From: Niebla homalea
Taxonomy: Eukaryota > Ascomycota > Lecanoromycetes > Lecanorales > Ramalinaceae
Assembly: GCA_019925105.1 (NCBI GenBank)
Contig: JAHGAU010000033.1
Coordinates: 186,001 to 250,000, forward strand
Direction of reading: 5' to 3'
Length of the DNA: 64,000 nucleotides
Below are positions 50,849 through 64,000 of this stretch, in pieces. Below the pieces are notes generated by a model. It had not been told where the DNA came from. It saw only the letters and a list, made by a program, of their open reading frames with translations, and did no database searches. Every line of letters starts with the position of its first letter. Position 1 is the stretch's first letter. The position numbers and the translations under genes were made by a program.

Positions 50849-53800
50849 TGATTGATTGATTGATTGATTTATACTACGGATCTAGTTAAGTTAATTCCGG
50901 CGTTCCCTAATACTCGGCCATTTAGCCTTATTAATAACCGTAAAAAAAACCCGATATCCATAACGTTAGGAATAAAAACCGGTATCTACCCAGCCTTTAC
51001 TTACATTTTAAGGGCTAAGAGTATCCACGGCCGTTTAGAGAATAAGATGTATTCATACGTTTTTTCTAAGAAAAACCTATAATATTATAATTAAATTTAC
51101 TTAAGGGTTACCTTTAAATTTATTGTTTTTCCGTTACATTACGGGTTTATTTAATGTTAAAATTTTAAAATTCCGATTATATTATTAAATATCCTTATTA
51201 ATATATATATTATTATTATTTTATTTATACGACTTTATTAATTAATATAATATTATTTTTTATACCGCTTTAATATTTATAGCTTCTTTAGCCTTTTATT
51301 AAGTATAGTTTTCCCGCCGTTATTTTTTATTTTCGGGTTAATAATAAAGTTTCTTAATTAAGTTTTTAACTATTTTATTTATTTCTTTAATTAAGCTGAA
51401 TTATAATAATAAACCCGTAATTATTATGAATTTAACGGCCGCTTTAATACCCTTTTTATTAATAAATATTTAACGATAATTATTAATCCTTACTTTTTTT
51501 ATTAATCCCGGTTTATATTCCTTAAATAGTAAATAGGAAAGTAATATATATACGGCGTTTTACTTTTATTATTTATATTTATAATTAACGTTAATCCGAT
51601 TATTAATATATATAATAAAGAAAAAGTAAATTAAGCCGTTTTTATTTATCCGGAGTTAAATTATTAATATATTATTATTTTTCTTTATAATCTTATAACT
51701 TTAAAGATATTTATTAATAACCTTGTTATTATTTAATGTCGGGTACTATTACTTTTAAGGGATTAATTTTCTATATCTATATTAACGTTTTATTTACTTT
51801 TTTATAATTTATAGGGTAATTATTATTAACTTTATTTTTACGGTTTTCTTTTTTTCCGCCGCTTTTACTTTAAATAAGAATTTATATACTTTTACGTTAA
51901 CTTCTTAAACGTAAATTAAGTTAACTTCTTTTTTAGTTTATTCCAATTTAATTTCCGTGGGGGGAATAAATACCGTTTTTTTACGCTTTCTTATTTAAGG
52001 CCTTTTATAGTTCTAATAAATATATTTATTTCTTATTAATATAATTAAGTTTATACCCCTTTTAAGCTTTATTTAAGTAATTATTTAATTTAAGGTTAAC
52101 TTTATTAATAATATAAAGATTTCGGATTTTAATACCGGGACGGGAATCGCTTTATATATTTTATTTATTATTCTTAAATATCGGTTTTAAATTTTTTATA
52201 ATTACCGGACGGGCTCTTTCTTATATTTAAGTATACCCTTAAGTATATATTAAATAATTACCGCGTACGTTATTATAAGTTTTATAATTATTTAATAAAC
52301 GGTTTTAACCTTTTATAAGGTAACTCCTTACGTTAACGTTATAAGGTAAATAAGGTTTTTCTCTTATGAAATTATTTTCTTTTAAATTTTTCTTATATAA
52401 TTTTTTTAATTTAATTTCTTATTAATTTATAAATTAAGTATTTTAATATTAACTTCCGGTTTTACCGCTATATTATTTAAGTTTATTATAATTATTATAT
52501 TATATAGCTTTAAGCTCTTTATTATATAAATAAACTTATACTTATATAAAATAAATTAAACCTTATATATTTTTATTTATTATAAATAGACTTTATAAGT
52601 TTATTTTAACTTTAAATAGTTTATATAAGTAAACGTATTATAAGTTAAAAAGTAAATATTATTAATAAAGTTTTTTATTTAAACCTTTTATTTTAACTTT
52701 ATTAAGTCTTTAATAAGTAAGCCATTAAAAAATAAGAATAAAATTAAAGAAATAAATAACCCTTAAGGAATTTTTATTATTATAGGTTTTATCGTATTTA
52801 TTTTCTATTTTAGGCTAATTAACGTTATTTAATTACTTAAGAAATTTTCTATTTAATTTATAAGGAAAAATAAAACCCCCTTTTTCCGTAAATCATATAA
52901 TAACCTTTAATAATTTACCTTATTAAACGCCTTTATAATATTTAAGGAAAGAAGACTTATAACGTAATTTTTCTTATAACCTTATATTATATATACGCTA
53001 TTAATTAAGCCTTTAAGAGTTATCTTTATTAATTATTTTTTTTTTACCTTTATTTATTAATTAAAGAATAGTTTAGATTTTTCTATATAATTATTTAAGA
53101 TTTTTATAATTATTATCTTTAAAGCCTTTTTTAATATATAAAAAAATAGTATGAATTTATATAACTTTATTTCTAAATAATTTAATTTAACCGGCTTCTT
53201 AAGGATAATCGTTTTAACTTCCTTAAATTTACGGAGGTAATATCTTATATTAAAATAAGCTTAAAATAAATAAATAAAGTCTTCTTTAAATAACGATATT
53301 ACTATATATAAAAACCTATTTAATATACTGTTAAGTCCGGGGGCCTTATCCTTTTTCGGCTTATTAATTGCTTTAATTATTATCTTCTAAGTTATTATTT
53401 TATTTATTATTATTAATTTAAAATATATTATATTATCGATATCTATTAAGTTAACTTCCGGTAACGGGGGAAAAAACGCCTTTTTAAGAGCTTTAATCTT
53501 ATTATTAAAGATATTTATTACCGTATTATTTAATCTTTTTAAAGGTAAAAACTTAAGGATAAATTTAAGTTTTTTACTTTATTCGTTACCGTATTTTATT
53601 AGCTTTTAAATATTATAAGGGGAAACCGTTAAGTTATATATTATAACCCGGAAGTATATTTACTTAACTTTCCGGATAATTCTTTCTTTTTCTTTTTAAG
53701 CTTTTTTTAACCGTTAAAACGTTTCCCGGTTTTTATATTTAATAATTTATTTTATAAACGCTTTTATCTTTATAATTATTTTTATATATTCTTCGTCTTA

Positions 53801-56698
53801 ATAGGTTTTAACTCTTTAAGATAATTTTATTATTAAGATTATAACGTTAATTACTTTATTTAAAGTTTTTATTACCCGCTTTATAAAATAGTTAATTTAT
53901 TCCTTATTATTAAATTAAGGGAGTTCCGTTAATTAAGATATTACCTTTACCGTTTTTATAAATACCTTAATTTCCTCAACCGTCTTTTACGTTTATTTAA
54001 ACGGTAAAAACGGAGTTATATTAACGGATTAATTTAAGGTTATTTATATTAAAACGTAATTTAAACCGTATTTTAGGTTTTCTTAAGGTTTATATATTAT
54101 AATTAAGTTAATAATGTTTTCCGAGCTGAATATTAAGTTAATTATAATTTTAAGTTTATAACTTTTTTATATAATAACCTTTTTTAACGTTAATAATATA
54201 AAATTAAACTGTATAATAATTATTAATAACTCCTTAAATTTAATATAATTAATTATATAACCGTTTTTATTCTATTAAATATAATAAAGATTAAAATCTT
54301 TAATTAAAAGGTATTTATTAAATATAATTATAATATCCTTAAATAATAAGATTATAAAGGGTTTTTTCCTATTAACCGGTAACGGATTATACGTATTATA
54401 AATATTTAAGTTACTTTTAATATCCTTTTCTTATATAATTCGGAGTATATATAGGTTCCTTCTATAATAAATAATATCTTAATTATTTATATTTAACCTT
54501 TTATTAATAAAGAAATATATTTATATTATTTTATTACCCTTAAAGGTTAAGTAAAAGTTATTTCCCGGGTTAATTAAAAAGTAAGTATACGGATTATATA
54601 ATGGTTCTTATATTACTATAATATCGATATCCTTTATTTCTTTAAATTTAAATATCGGTATTATAACTTTAATTACTTCTTTACGTACGTTATATTATAT
54701 TACCCTTAAAAACGTAAATATATTAAATATTAATATCCATCGGGTTTTTTTTATTAATTTTTATTTATATAAACGGTTTTTCTTTAAGGTTAAACGTTAT
54801 TTATTTTAATTTTTTTATTATAATAATAATCCCGGTTAAGCGGTTAATTTTAAGGGTTAATATTACTATAAGCTTTTTCTTTTTTATATTATTAATTACC
54901 GCGTTTTATTTTTCCCCGTTTAATAAGTTTTATTTACGTTTTAAAACCGTCTTTAATTACTTTGCCGATTTAAGTTTATACGAATTATAACGTTAAATTT
55001 TAATTATTATTTTAATTTCCTTACGTTAAATTTCCTTTATTCTTACCGTATATTATAAGTTTTACGTTAAGTAATTATTATTATTATATATTATATATTT
55101 CGGTACGTTTCTTATTAAGCCCTTTATTATTAAGTTAACGTATTTATACGTATTATATTTTTCAGTATATATTATATACTTTATGTTATTAAAATACCTT
55201 ATAATAATATATTTATACCCTTAATATTTAAAGTATTAATAGATATCCGTTATTTAATCTTAAGGTTTTATTAATTTAAAGGATTTACCTTTTATTACCT
55301 TTTTATTAAGGATATTATTATATATTTTTATTAATATTACGCTTAAGATAATTATAAAATATCTTTTTATATAATTAAAAGCGTTTAATTTTTTTATTAT
55401 AAAAAGGAGATTATAATTAATGATTTCTAGTTTAAAGTGGAAAATTATATTCTCCTTTTTTATCCGTTTTAAAGTAATTTCCTTTTCCTTTTTTATAAAC
55501 TTTATTAAGTATATCCCGTTTATTATAATAATAAAGGATTACCTTAATATTTTTACCGTTTTATACCTTTTTTTACCGGCTTATCCCTTTAACTTCTTTA
55601 GCCTTTTTTTCCTTTTTAATAAAGTTATATTAAGGAAAATATTCTTATTTTATAATTTACGTATCGTAATAATTTATTTTATTAATAATTTTCCCGTTAC
55701 TTTAAATACTTTTATTAATTATAATAGGTTTATTTTTACCGCTATATTCCTTTTTTCCTTACTTAATAATCGTATAATTATTATTTTCGTTTTCCTTAAT
55801 ATTACCGTTTTCTCCCCCGTTTTTATTTTTTTTACCATTAACGTTAACGCCGTTTTTATAGTTTTTATTATTTAACTTATTTTTACTCTTTTCTTTAAAG
55901 TTTTTTCCGTTATTCCTTTATTTTATATATATCCTTTTTATCTCTTTTTACTTTTATCCGTTAACGTTTTTATTACCGCTTTTTAAGCTCCGTATAACCT
56001 TTTTAACTCCCTTAAATTTTTCCCCATATTTACGTAAAAGTCTTTTACTCCTTATAGTCCGATTTATAATATCGGTTAAATCTTTAACGTAATATTTTTT
56101 TATATAGTTATAAGGAGGCCTTTTAATGCTTTTATTATTTCCTTTTTTTTTTATTTTTCTTCCGTATATTTAATAATTTTTTTTTTTATAATTTATTCTT
56201 ATTTATTTAATATCTTTTTATTTTTATTTAGCTTTTTTTTAATTTATATATATTTAATAAGGTTTTTTACGCCTTTACTTATCCTTTATTTATTTTTATA
56301 TATTATTTTTATCCTTTTCGCTTTTTATTTATTATTTTTTATAATAATACCTTTACGTATTATACGCGTTTTTTTACGCGTATTTTATTAATTATAAACT
56401 CTTTAATTAATTTAAGGTTTTTTTATCTCGTATTTATCGCGTTATTTATATAATTTATTACCGTTCCTATTAACTTAAGCCGCTTACCTTTCTTCCCCCT
56501 TTATTTTTATTATTATTCCGCTTTTGCTTATCGTATTTAAGGTATTATCCTTACTATTACTTAAGTTATATACGCGTGCATCATTTCTGACCTCTGGGGT
56601 CCCGTTGTTCGTCGCCATCTCTTTTTAGTGATTCAACGTAAAATATAATAAGTATTTAAGGTACGCTTTTATTAATGTCCTTTTTAAGGTCGAATATC
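50849..56698 (-). mobile_element. LINE F: full-length Tad1-like LINE (5.85 kb) inserted in LINE G
   Basis: A perfect 12-bp target duplication AATATAAAATAT (50837-50848, 56699-56710) brackets the element, and LINE G reads straight across when it is removed. On the minus strand there is an 80-bp leader, then ORF1 from ATG at 56618 (MATNNGTPEV). ORF2 follows with endonuclease (about 54,850-54,000) and reverse transcriptase (K-K-D-K-A-P-G-L block at 53,330-53,370; F-I-N-N-type box near 52,660), then the C-terminal region (51,900-51,250). The last 0.3 kb is less mutated, and the end is a tail of about four to five ATCA units. RIP is heavy except near the 3' end. Open frames at 55420-55875 (plus) and 50864-51082 (plus) are antisense. 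Confidence 0.92.
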
Positions 56699-56710
56699 AA
56701 TATAAAATAT

Positions 56711-59131
56711 AATAATTAAGGTAATTAATAAATTAAAGAAGGATAAAGCCCCGGGACCAAATAAGATCCTTAATAGATTCCTATTAATAATAATATTACC
56801 GTTTAAAAAAGTTTTTATCCACCTTTTTTAAGTATATTTTAACGTTAATTATTATTATTATAAGTTTAAAAAAATAAAAATAATTATTTTTAAGAAGCTT
56901 ATTAAGCCGGATTACTTTAAGGTAAAATCTTATAAACTTATTATATTCCTTTATATATTAAAGAAAACCTTAAAGATAATAATAATAAAGATCCTTAATG
57001 ATTATATAAAGAATTACGGACTTCTCCCCAATTAATAAATAAGAATAAAAAAAATTAATTAATAAAAATAATCCTTAAAAATTAATTAATAATATATATA
57101 TAATATAAAATTACGGAAAAAGATATATTATAAGTCTTTTTTCTTTTAATATTATAAATATTTTTAATAAAATAAATTATTAAAGGTTATTATATAACTT
57201 AAAAAAAAAGGATATTATTCTTTTTAATTAAATAAACGAAAAGTTTCTTAAGTAATTAAATTATATTAATTAACTTAAGATAAAAAATAAATTTAATAAA
57301 GCTTATTATAATAAAGATTCCTTAAGAATTATTTATTTTTTTTATATTATTTCTATTTTTTAATAATTTATTAATTAAAGAGCTTATTAAGTTAAAATAA
57401 AAGGTTTAAGTTAAAAACTTTATTAATAACGTTTATTTTTTAATTTATAATATTTTTATATATATAAATTATTTAAAATTAAAATAAACTTATAAAGTTT
57501 ATCTTTAATAAATAAAAACTTATAGGGTTTAATTTATATTATATAAATATAAGTTTATTTATATAATTAAGAGTCCGAAGCTATATAATATAATAATTAT
57601 AATAGATTTAACTAAAATTATAATAAAACCGGATATTAATATTAAAGTCTTTAATTTTTAAATAAATAAAAAGCTTAATTAAAAGGATTATATAAGAAAA
57701 GTCTAAAAAAAGATAACTTTATAAAAAAAAGCCTTATTTATTTCGTTATATTAATATAAAAAGATATATTATAAAAGGCTTAGACTATTTATTAAACCGT
57801 AATAAAACTAGTTATAATATACGTTATAGTTATTTAATATATATTTAAAAATATTCCGGGATATAAAAAAGAGTTTATTTAAATATTATAGAAAGTCTAA
57901 AACCGGTATTTAAGAATAATTAATAATATTTATAAAGTAACCTTTATTTTAATATTAAAATTTAAAATCTTTATATTATTAATTAAAATCTTATTAAATT
58001 AAAAAATCGCTTAAATAAAATTAAAAAAATATATATACTTAATTATAATAATAGGAAAAAAACGGATTTATTAAAATCTTAATAAGTTTTAAGTTAAAAA
58101 GAATAAATTAAAAATATTTATTCTTTTTCTTATTAAAATAAAGTAAAAATAAATTAAGAAAAAAGTTAATTTTACCGGTATTTTAAAGGTTAATTTAAAC
58201 GTATATAAATTCCCGTTAAGTATAAAAAAAATTAAAATTAAGGAAATTTAAAAAGTGAAAGTTATAATAATTATTTTATAAATTATAATAAAATAAATTA
58301 AACGTTAATAAAAATATAAGGACTTTATATTTTAAAATTATTATTATTTAATTCTTAATAATAAAAAGATTATTAATAAATATTTCCGTTATTATAATAT
58401 TATAAAGAAAAGTAATAATATATTAATAATTTAACTCCGAATGGATAAAAACGGTTTAATTTATTTTTTATTTATTATATATATTAAAAGTTAAATAAAC
58501 GCTAAATATAAATATAAATAAAAAAAAATAAAATATTATATACGTTTTTATTTCTTATCCTTTATTTACGGAAATTAAATTAAAATTTATTATAAAAATT
58601 AATATTTATAATTATTTTTAAATATTATTTATAAAGTAAAATATTTAAGTAATTATTAAATTTATAATATTTACCGGATTATTATTATAGTTTAATTTTA
58701 TTATAAAAATAAATAAAATTATTAAAGATTTTATAAAAAAAACTTATTATTAATTAAAAAAGAAAAAGAAAAATAAAAACCGATTACGTTAATTATATAA
58801 ATTAAAAAGCATTTTCTATAATTATAAAGATATAATAATAAATATTTATTAAAAATCTTTAAAAAAATTAATAATAATAATAATATAAAAAAGATATATA
58901 TTAAATATATAAATATTAATAAAAATATTTAAAAATATTATATAAAATTAAAATAATATAAATATATAAAAAAATAAAAAAATAACGAGTTTAAAAATAA
59001 CCTTTATAAGGATATAGTCGTATTATTATGGATTTTCTTAAGGGAATTAAAATATAAAAAGTATATAAATAAATTATTATTCTTTAAATAATTATTAATA
59101 TCCTTTATTTTAAGGGATAAAAAGTAAATAT
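56711..59131 (+). mobile_element. LINE G, 3' part
   Basis: It resumes with the reverse transcriptase (VINKLKKDKAPGPNKILNRFL near 56,715-56,780). The catalytic box is F-I-N-N near 57,418-57,430, followed by the thumb (YKYKFIYII) and the C-terminal region to 59,131. It lacks the last 160 bp and the tail because the LTR of copia D2 starts there. Confidence 0.87.
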
Positions 59132-59266
59132 TAAATTAATAAAGTATAATTTACTTAATTAAATATTATATAAGGTATTAAGCGATATTTATCTATAAAA
59201 AGTTTAAAAAGTAAATTAGCCCTTTTTTAATAATAACTAAAATCTTTATTTTTTATATTTTTAATA
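59132..59266 (-). repeat. 3' LTR of copia D2 (135 bp)
   Basis: It aligns with the D1 LTR (20518-20655) base for base. Almost every CpA/TpG site has become TpA. Confidence 0.75.
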
Positions 59267-61485
59267 TTTTTATTTAATTAATAGCTTTATAATATTATAA
59301 TACCGTATTATTTATTAAGTAAAAAATAAAAGCTTTTATTAAAACTATATTATTATAATAAGGGATATATCCACCCTAACTCCAATAATAAGGGGTATAT
59401 TTATTCATTTTAAAATATTAATAAAAATATAATACCGATTATTCCAATCTTAAATAATTTTTAAATTTAAGAAAGCCATTTTTTAATAACGGCTTTATAA
59501 GGTTATTAATTATTATATTCCCGGTAAAATAATATATAAATTTTATTTATTTATTAACTATATATTCCCAAAGAAAATAATACTTAATATATATATACTT
59601 TATTTTTAAGTAATTTATAAGGTTTTTTATTAATATAATTACTTTTTAATTATTATAAAAAATTATTATAATAAAAATAAAAGCCTTAATATTAAATTTA
59701 AATTAAATAAAAAAAACGTAATTCTATATAATATTCTTATCCTTAAAAATTAATAATATTATTAAATTTAAAGTAATTTTAATAAATTAAATTAATAATT
59801 ATTTAAATTAAATCGCTTTTTTAATAACGTTATATTATCTTATATACTTAATTTTATAAATAAATAAAATTATAATCGGTTAACGTTTTAAGGATTAATT
59901 AATAATTATACTTCTTAAATAAAAAATATACCCGGAAATAAATTAATATATTTATAAATCGTTAATATAATTTAAGTCCGTATAATTATTAAAAGGCTTT
60001 AAAAAGCTTTAAAAAATAAACTTTAAAGAAGTTATATTATAAAGGTAATAAAAAATTTTCTTAATAATTATTTAATACTGTTTATTAAAATTAAACGCAT
60101 AATATAATATTATCAATATTATATAAATTATATTAAACTTAATATTTATTATAATATATATAAGTAAACCGATAATAAATTAATATTTAAGTTAAAATTA
60201 CTTTAAAACGGTATACTTTTTATTAATTAACTTAAAATGAATATTTATATTTATAAGGATAACTATATTATTATCCTTAAAAAAAGGATTATTATATATA
60301 TTAAATTAAGTAAAAATTTATTTAATATAACTTTCTTAATTAAAAGTTAAAGTTTAATTTTATTAATTACGTATAATACTTATACTTAAATATTAATTAT
60401 ATAAGTTTAAATTAAATATTTTAAACTTTTTATTTAATTAAGCCTTTAAATTAATAATAATTTATTTATTAACTTTTATTATTAAAATATTATCAATATA
60501 TATAATAATAATAATATTAATATTTAAATTTAAGAATACGTTATAATTTTTATTAATATAATAATAATTAAGTTTCTTAAGGAATATAAAAAATATTAAT
60601 ATTAAATTTAAAATAATTATTTAAATTTATAAAGAGCTTTATTTAATAGGTAAATACGTTTTAAATTATTATTAAAGTCCGTTAATTAATAAATATAAAT
60701 CTTTTCAAAAATATTTTTAAAAAAAATTATTATTTTAACGTTTATTTACTTAATCTCTAAGTTATATATAGCCGTTATAATAAAAAAGGTTTTATAGCTT
60801 ATAAGCTTAATAATTATTATAAAAATATTAAAGAAGTTTAAGTTTTTTTTTATTAAAAATTACGGATTACTTATTTAACTTTATACTTAATAATATTACC
60901 GTTTAATTTACGTTTATACTTATAGATTTACTTATTATTTAATACGTTAATACCGGAAGATAAATTTATTAAGATTTAAGTTTTATTCTTTTTTAAGGAT
61001 TTAACTTTATTTTTTATAATAAACTTTTATTTTATTTTACGGTATATATTTTTTATAATTTATATATAGGTTATAAGTTCCGTATAATCCGTAAAAATTA
61101 CGGTTATAAAATATATAAGTATTAATTAAAAGCCGGCGGTTTAATAATTAAAGTCCCGGTAATATTAATAACTTAAGGATTATATTTTAATTACGTAAAT
61201 TTAAATAAATAAATTTAAAGATTTAATAAATTTTCTTAAAAATAAATAATAATATAAAATAAAATTATAAAGATTAAATAAGCTTAAGTTTAAATCTATA
61301 AAAGTATATATATTCGGAGATTCCTTTATAATATTATTATTAAGGGTAAATAAGGATAAAATAAATAAGTTATTTTTATTAATATTTTCTTTAATAATTA
61401 TAAATTTTAAAATTATATAAAGCTTAAATTATTTATCGGATATAAGTTTAATTATATCCTTAATAATAATATTATTGGTTTTATT
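59132..61485 (-). mobile_element. Copia D2: 3' half of a Ty1/copia relic
   Basis: The 3' LTR lies at 59132-59266 and the 3' non-coding stretch at 59,267-59,455. RNase H and reverse transcriptase (59,455-61,200) follow, aligning with 15,181-17,230 of copia D1. It breaks off at 61485 against a LINE tail, so integrase and gag are missing. It is the most AT-rich and RIPed of the D copies. A small GC-richer patch near 59,365-59,395 (ATATCCACCCTAACTCC) is less mutated. Confidence 0.82.
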
Positions 61486-61865
61486 TATTAATTAATTAAT
61501 TAATTAATTTATATTACGGATTTAATTAAGTTAATTCCGGCGTTCCTTAATACTCGGTTATTCGGCCTTATTAATAACCGTAAAAAACCCGATATCCATA
61601 ACGTCGGGAATAAATACCCGTGTTTACCCAGCCTCTACTTACGTCTTAAAGGCTAAGAGCATTTATGGCCGTTTAGAAAATAAGAATTTATTCATATATT
61701 TTTTCTAAGAAAACCCATAATACCATAACCGAATCCACTTAAGGGTTACCCCTGAAGCTGTTGCTCTTCCGTTACCTTACGGGTTTATCCAATGCTAAAA
61801 TTTCAAAATTCCGATTACACCACTAAATGTCCTTACCGACACGTGTGCTATTGCCACCAGGGGCT
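61486..61865 (-). mobile_element. LINE J: LINE 3' fragment with RIPed tail
   Basis: It is the same 3' end as LINE F (50849-51190). The tail is now (AATT)n instead of (AATC)n, as expected if each CpA in the repeat was converted. In contrast the inner 180 bp (61,690-61,865) is nearly un-RIPed and GC-richer. I cannot find a target duplication. The flanks are copia D2 and LINE H. Confidence 0.8.
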
Positions 61866-64000
61866 ATTATATAAGAAAACCGTAAACTTAAGATTACAAT
61901 TAACTTAATATTCGGCTCGGAAGGTATTATTAACTCGGTTATAATATATAGACCCCAAGAGGACCTAAAATACGGTTTAGATTACGTTTTAATATAAATA
62001 ACCTTAAATTAATCCGTTAATATAACTCCGCTTTTACCGTTTAAATAAGTATAAAAGATAGCTAAGGAAGCTAAAGTATTTATAAAGGCGGTAAAGGTAA
62101 TATTTTAATTAGCGGAACTCCCTTAACTCGATAATAAGGAATAAATTAATTATTTTATAAAACGGGTAATAAAAACTTTAAATAAAATAATTAACGTTAT
62201 AATCTTAATAATAAAGCCGTCTTAAAGAGTTAAAATTTATTAAAACGAAGAATATATAAAGGTAATTATAAAGGTAAAAGCGCTTATAAAATAAATTATT
62301 AAATATAAAAACCGGGAAACGCTTTAACGGTTAAAGGAAGTTTAAAAGGAAAAAGAAAGAATTATCCGGAAAATTAAGTAAATATATTTCCGGGCTATAA
62401 TATATAACTCGGCGGTTTCCCTTTATAGTATTTAAAAGCTAATAAAATACAATAAAGAATAAAATAAAAAACTTAAATTTATTTTTAAGTTTTTACCCTT
62501 AAAAAGTTTAAACGGTACGGTAATGAATACCTTTAACGGTAAAATTAAGGCTCTTAAAGGGGCGTTTTTTCCTTTATTACCGGAAGTTAACCTAATAAAT
62601 ATTAACGGTATAATATATCCTAAACTAATAATAATAAGTAAGGTAATAACCCAGGAAATAATAATTAAGGTAATTAATAAGTTAAAGAAGGATAAGGCCC
62701 CCGGATTTAACGGTATATTAAATAGGTTTTTATTTATAATAACGTTATTATTTAAAAAGGTCTTTATTTACTTATTTTAAGTTTATTTTAATATAAAATA
62801 TTACCTTTATAGATTTAAAGAGGTTAAAATAATTATCCTTAAGAAGCCGGTTAAGTTAAATTACTTAAAGGTAAAATTATATAGACTTATAGTACTCCTT
62901 TATACGTTAAGGAAAATTTTAAAGATAATAATTATAAAGATTTTAAGTAACTATATAGAAAAGTATAAATTACTCCCTAATTAATAAATAAAGGTAAAAA
63001 GAAAATAATTAATAAAGATAACTCTTAAAAGCTTAATTAATAATATATATACGGTATAAAACCATAAAAAGAAATACGTTATAAGTTTTTTTTCTTTAAA
63101 TATTATAAAAGTATTTAATAAAATAAATTATTAAAGGTTACTATATAATTTACGGAAAAAGGGGGTCTTATTTTTCCTTATAAATTAAATAGAAAGTTTC
63201 TTAAGTAATTAAACGATGTTAATTAACCTAGAATAAAAGATAAATACGATAAAATTTATAATAATAGGGATTCTTTAAGGATTATTTATTTCTTTAATTT
63301 TATTCTTATTCTTTAATAGTTTATTTATTGAAAACTTAATAAAGTTAAAATAGAAGGTTTAAATAAGAAGCTTTATTAACGATATTTACCTCTTAGCCTA
63401 TAATACGTTTACTTATATAAATTATTTAAAGTTAAAATAAACTTATAAAGTCTACTTACGATAAATAAAGATATATAAAGTTTAATTCGTCCCGTATAAA
63501 TATAAGCTTATTTATATAATAAAGAGTTTAAAGTTATACGATATAATAGCTATAATAAACTTAAGCAATATAACGGTAAAACCGCAAATTAATATTAAAA
63601 TATTTAGTTTATAAATCAATAGGAAATTAAATTAAAAGAATTATATAAGAAAGGTCTAAAAGAAGATAATTTTATAAAAAAGGGGCTTTATTTACTTTAT
63701 AGCATTAATATAAAAAGCTACCTTATAAAAGGCTAGAATTATTTATTAAACGGTTATAAAGTTTATAATAATATACGCGGTAATTATTTAATACGTACCC
63801 GAAAGTATACTTAAATATAGGAAAAAGCCCGTCCGGTAATTATAAAAGGTTTAAAACCGATACTTAAAAGTAATAAGTAAAATATATAAAGTAATTCCCG
63901 TCTTAATATTGGAATCCAAGGTTTTTATATTATTAATAAAACTAGCCTTAAATTAAATAATCGCTTAAATAAAGCTTAAAAAAGGTATAAACTTAATTAT
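61866..64000 (+). mobile_element. LINE H: Tad1-like LINE relic, ORF2 part, continues past the right edge
   Basis: It begins inside the endonuclease (SDH-type box near 61,975). The open piece 62523-62780 reads MNTFNGKIKALKGAFFP and INKLKKDKAPGFNGILNRFL, the start of the reverse transcriptase. The catalytic box is F-I-N-D at 63372-63383, followed by IYLLAYNTF and YKYKLIYII. It is less mutated than LINE C in the reverse transcriptase, but stops remain. The 5' part with ORF1 is absent. Confidence 0.87.

Overview
The window looks like a repeat graveyard from a filamentous ascomycete (Pezizomycotina) genome. It is strongly AT-rich. CpA and TpG are nearly absent while TpA is in excess and CpG survives, which is the signature of repeat-induced point mutation (RIP). 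I found no intact host gene, tRNA or rRNA. Nearly every base belongs to a nested set of degenerate transposable elements whose reading frames are full of TAA/TAG stops at former CAA/CAG/TGG codons.

Three kinds of relic build the region. (1) A Tad1-like non-LTR retrotransposon (LINE) has about nine copies. Its ORF1 starts MATN(K/N)GTPEV, its ORF2 carries an APE-type endonuclease, a reverse transcriptase and a C-terminal region, and it ends in an (ATCA)n tail. One copy (50849-56698, minus) runs from 5' leader to tail and has a perfect 12-bp target duplication. (2) Ty1/copia LTR retrotransposons form at least three related groups, called here A, C and D. All share a primer-binding site that matches the anticodon arm of initiator tRNA-Met. 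(3) Transposon relics of other classes are a Mutator-like (MULE/FAR1-type) transposase at 38.6-41.4 kb and a tyrosine recombinase of the Crypton type at 34-35 kb.

Layout: LINE A (-) 1-4014; LINE B (+) 4084-9315, carrying a short LINE 3' fragment and a 1.35-kb element with inverted ends; LINE C (+) 9316-13763; a giant hairpin element with minisatellite arms 13764-15180; copia D1 (-) 15181-20655; a small low-RIP spacer 20656-20904; copia D(+) 20905-28843, split by copia C(-) 21065-24625; copia A (+) 28844-38370, split by a Crypton-bearing insert; MULE 38371-42219, split by a second minisatellite element 39574-41020; copia C(+) 42220-47607, split by a LINE fragment; LINE G (+) 47608-59131, split by the full-length LINE F; copia D2 (-) 59132-61485; a LINE 3' fragment (-); and LINE H (+) to the right edge.

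The most unusual parts are the two approximately 1.4-kb, TA-flanked elements packed with GGGTGA/CACCCT minisatellite DNA. They lie as GC-rich, un-RIPed islands inside mutated elements, and one of them splits the MULE transposase exactly between codons. Domain calls below come from reading degenerate translations by eye. Family names are therefore firmer than exact boundaries, which may be off by tens of bases.
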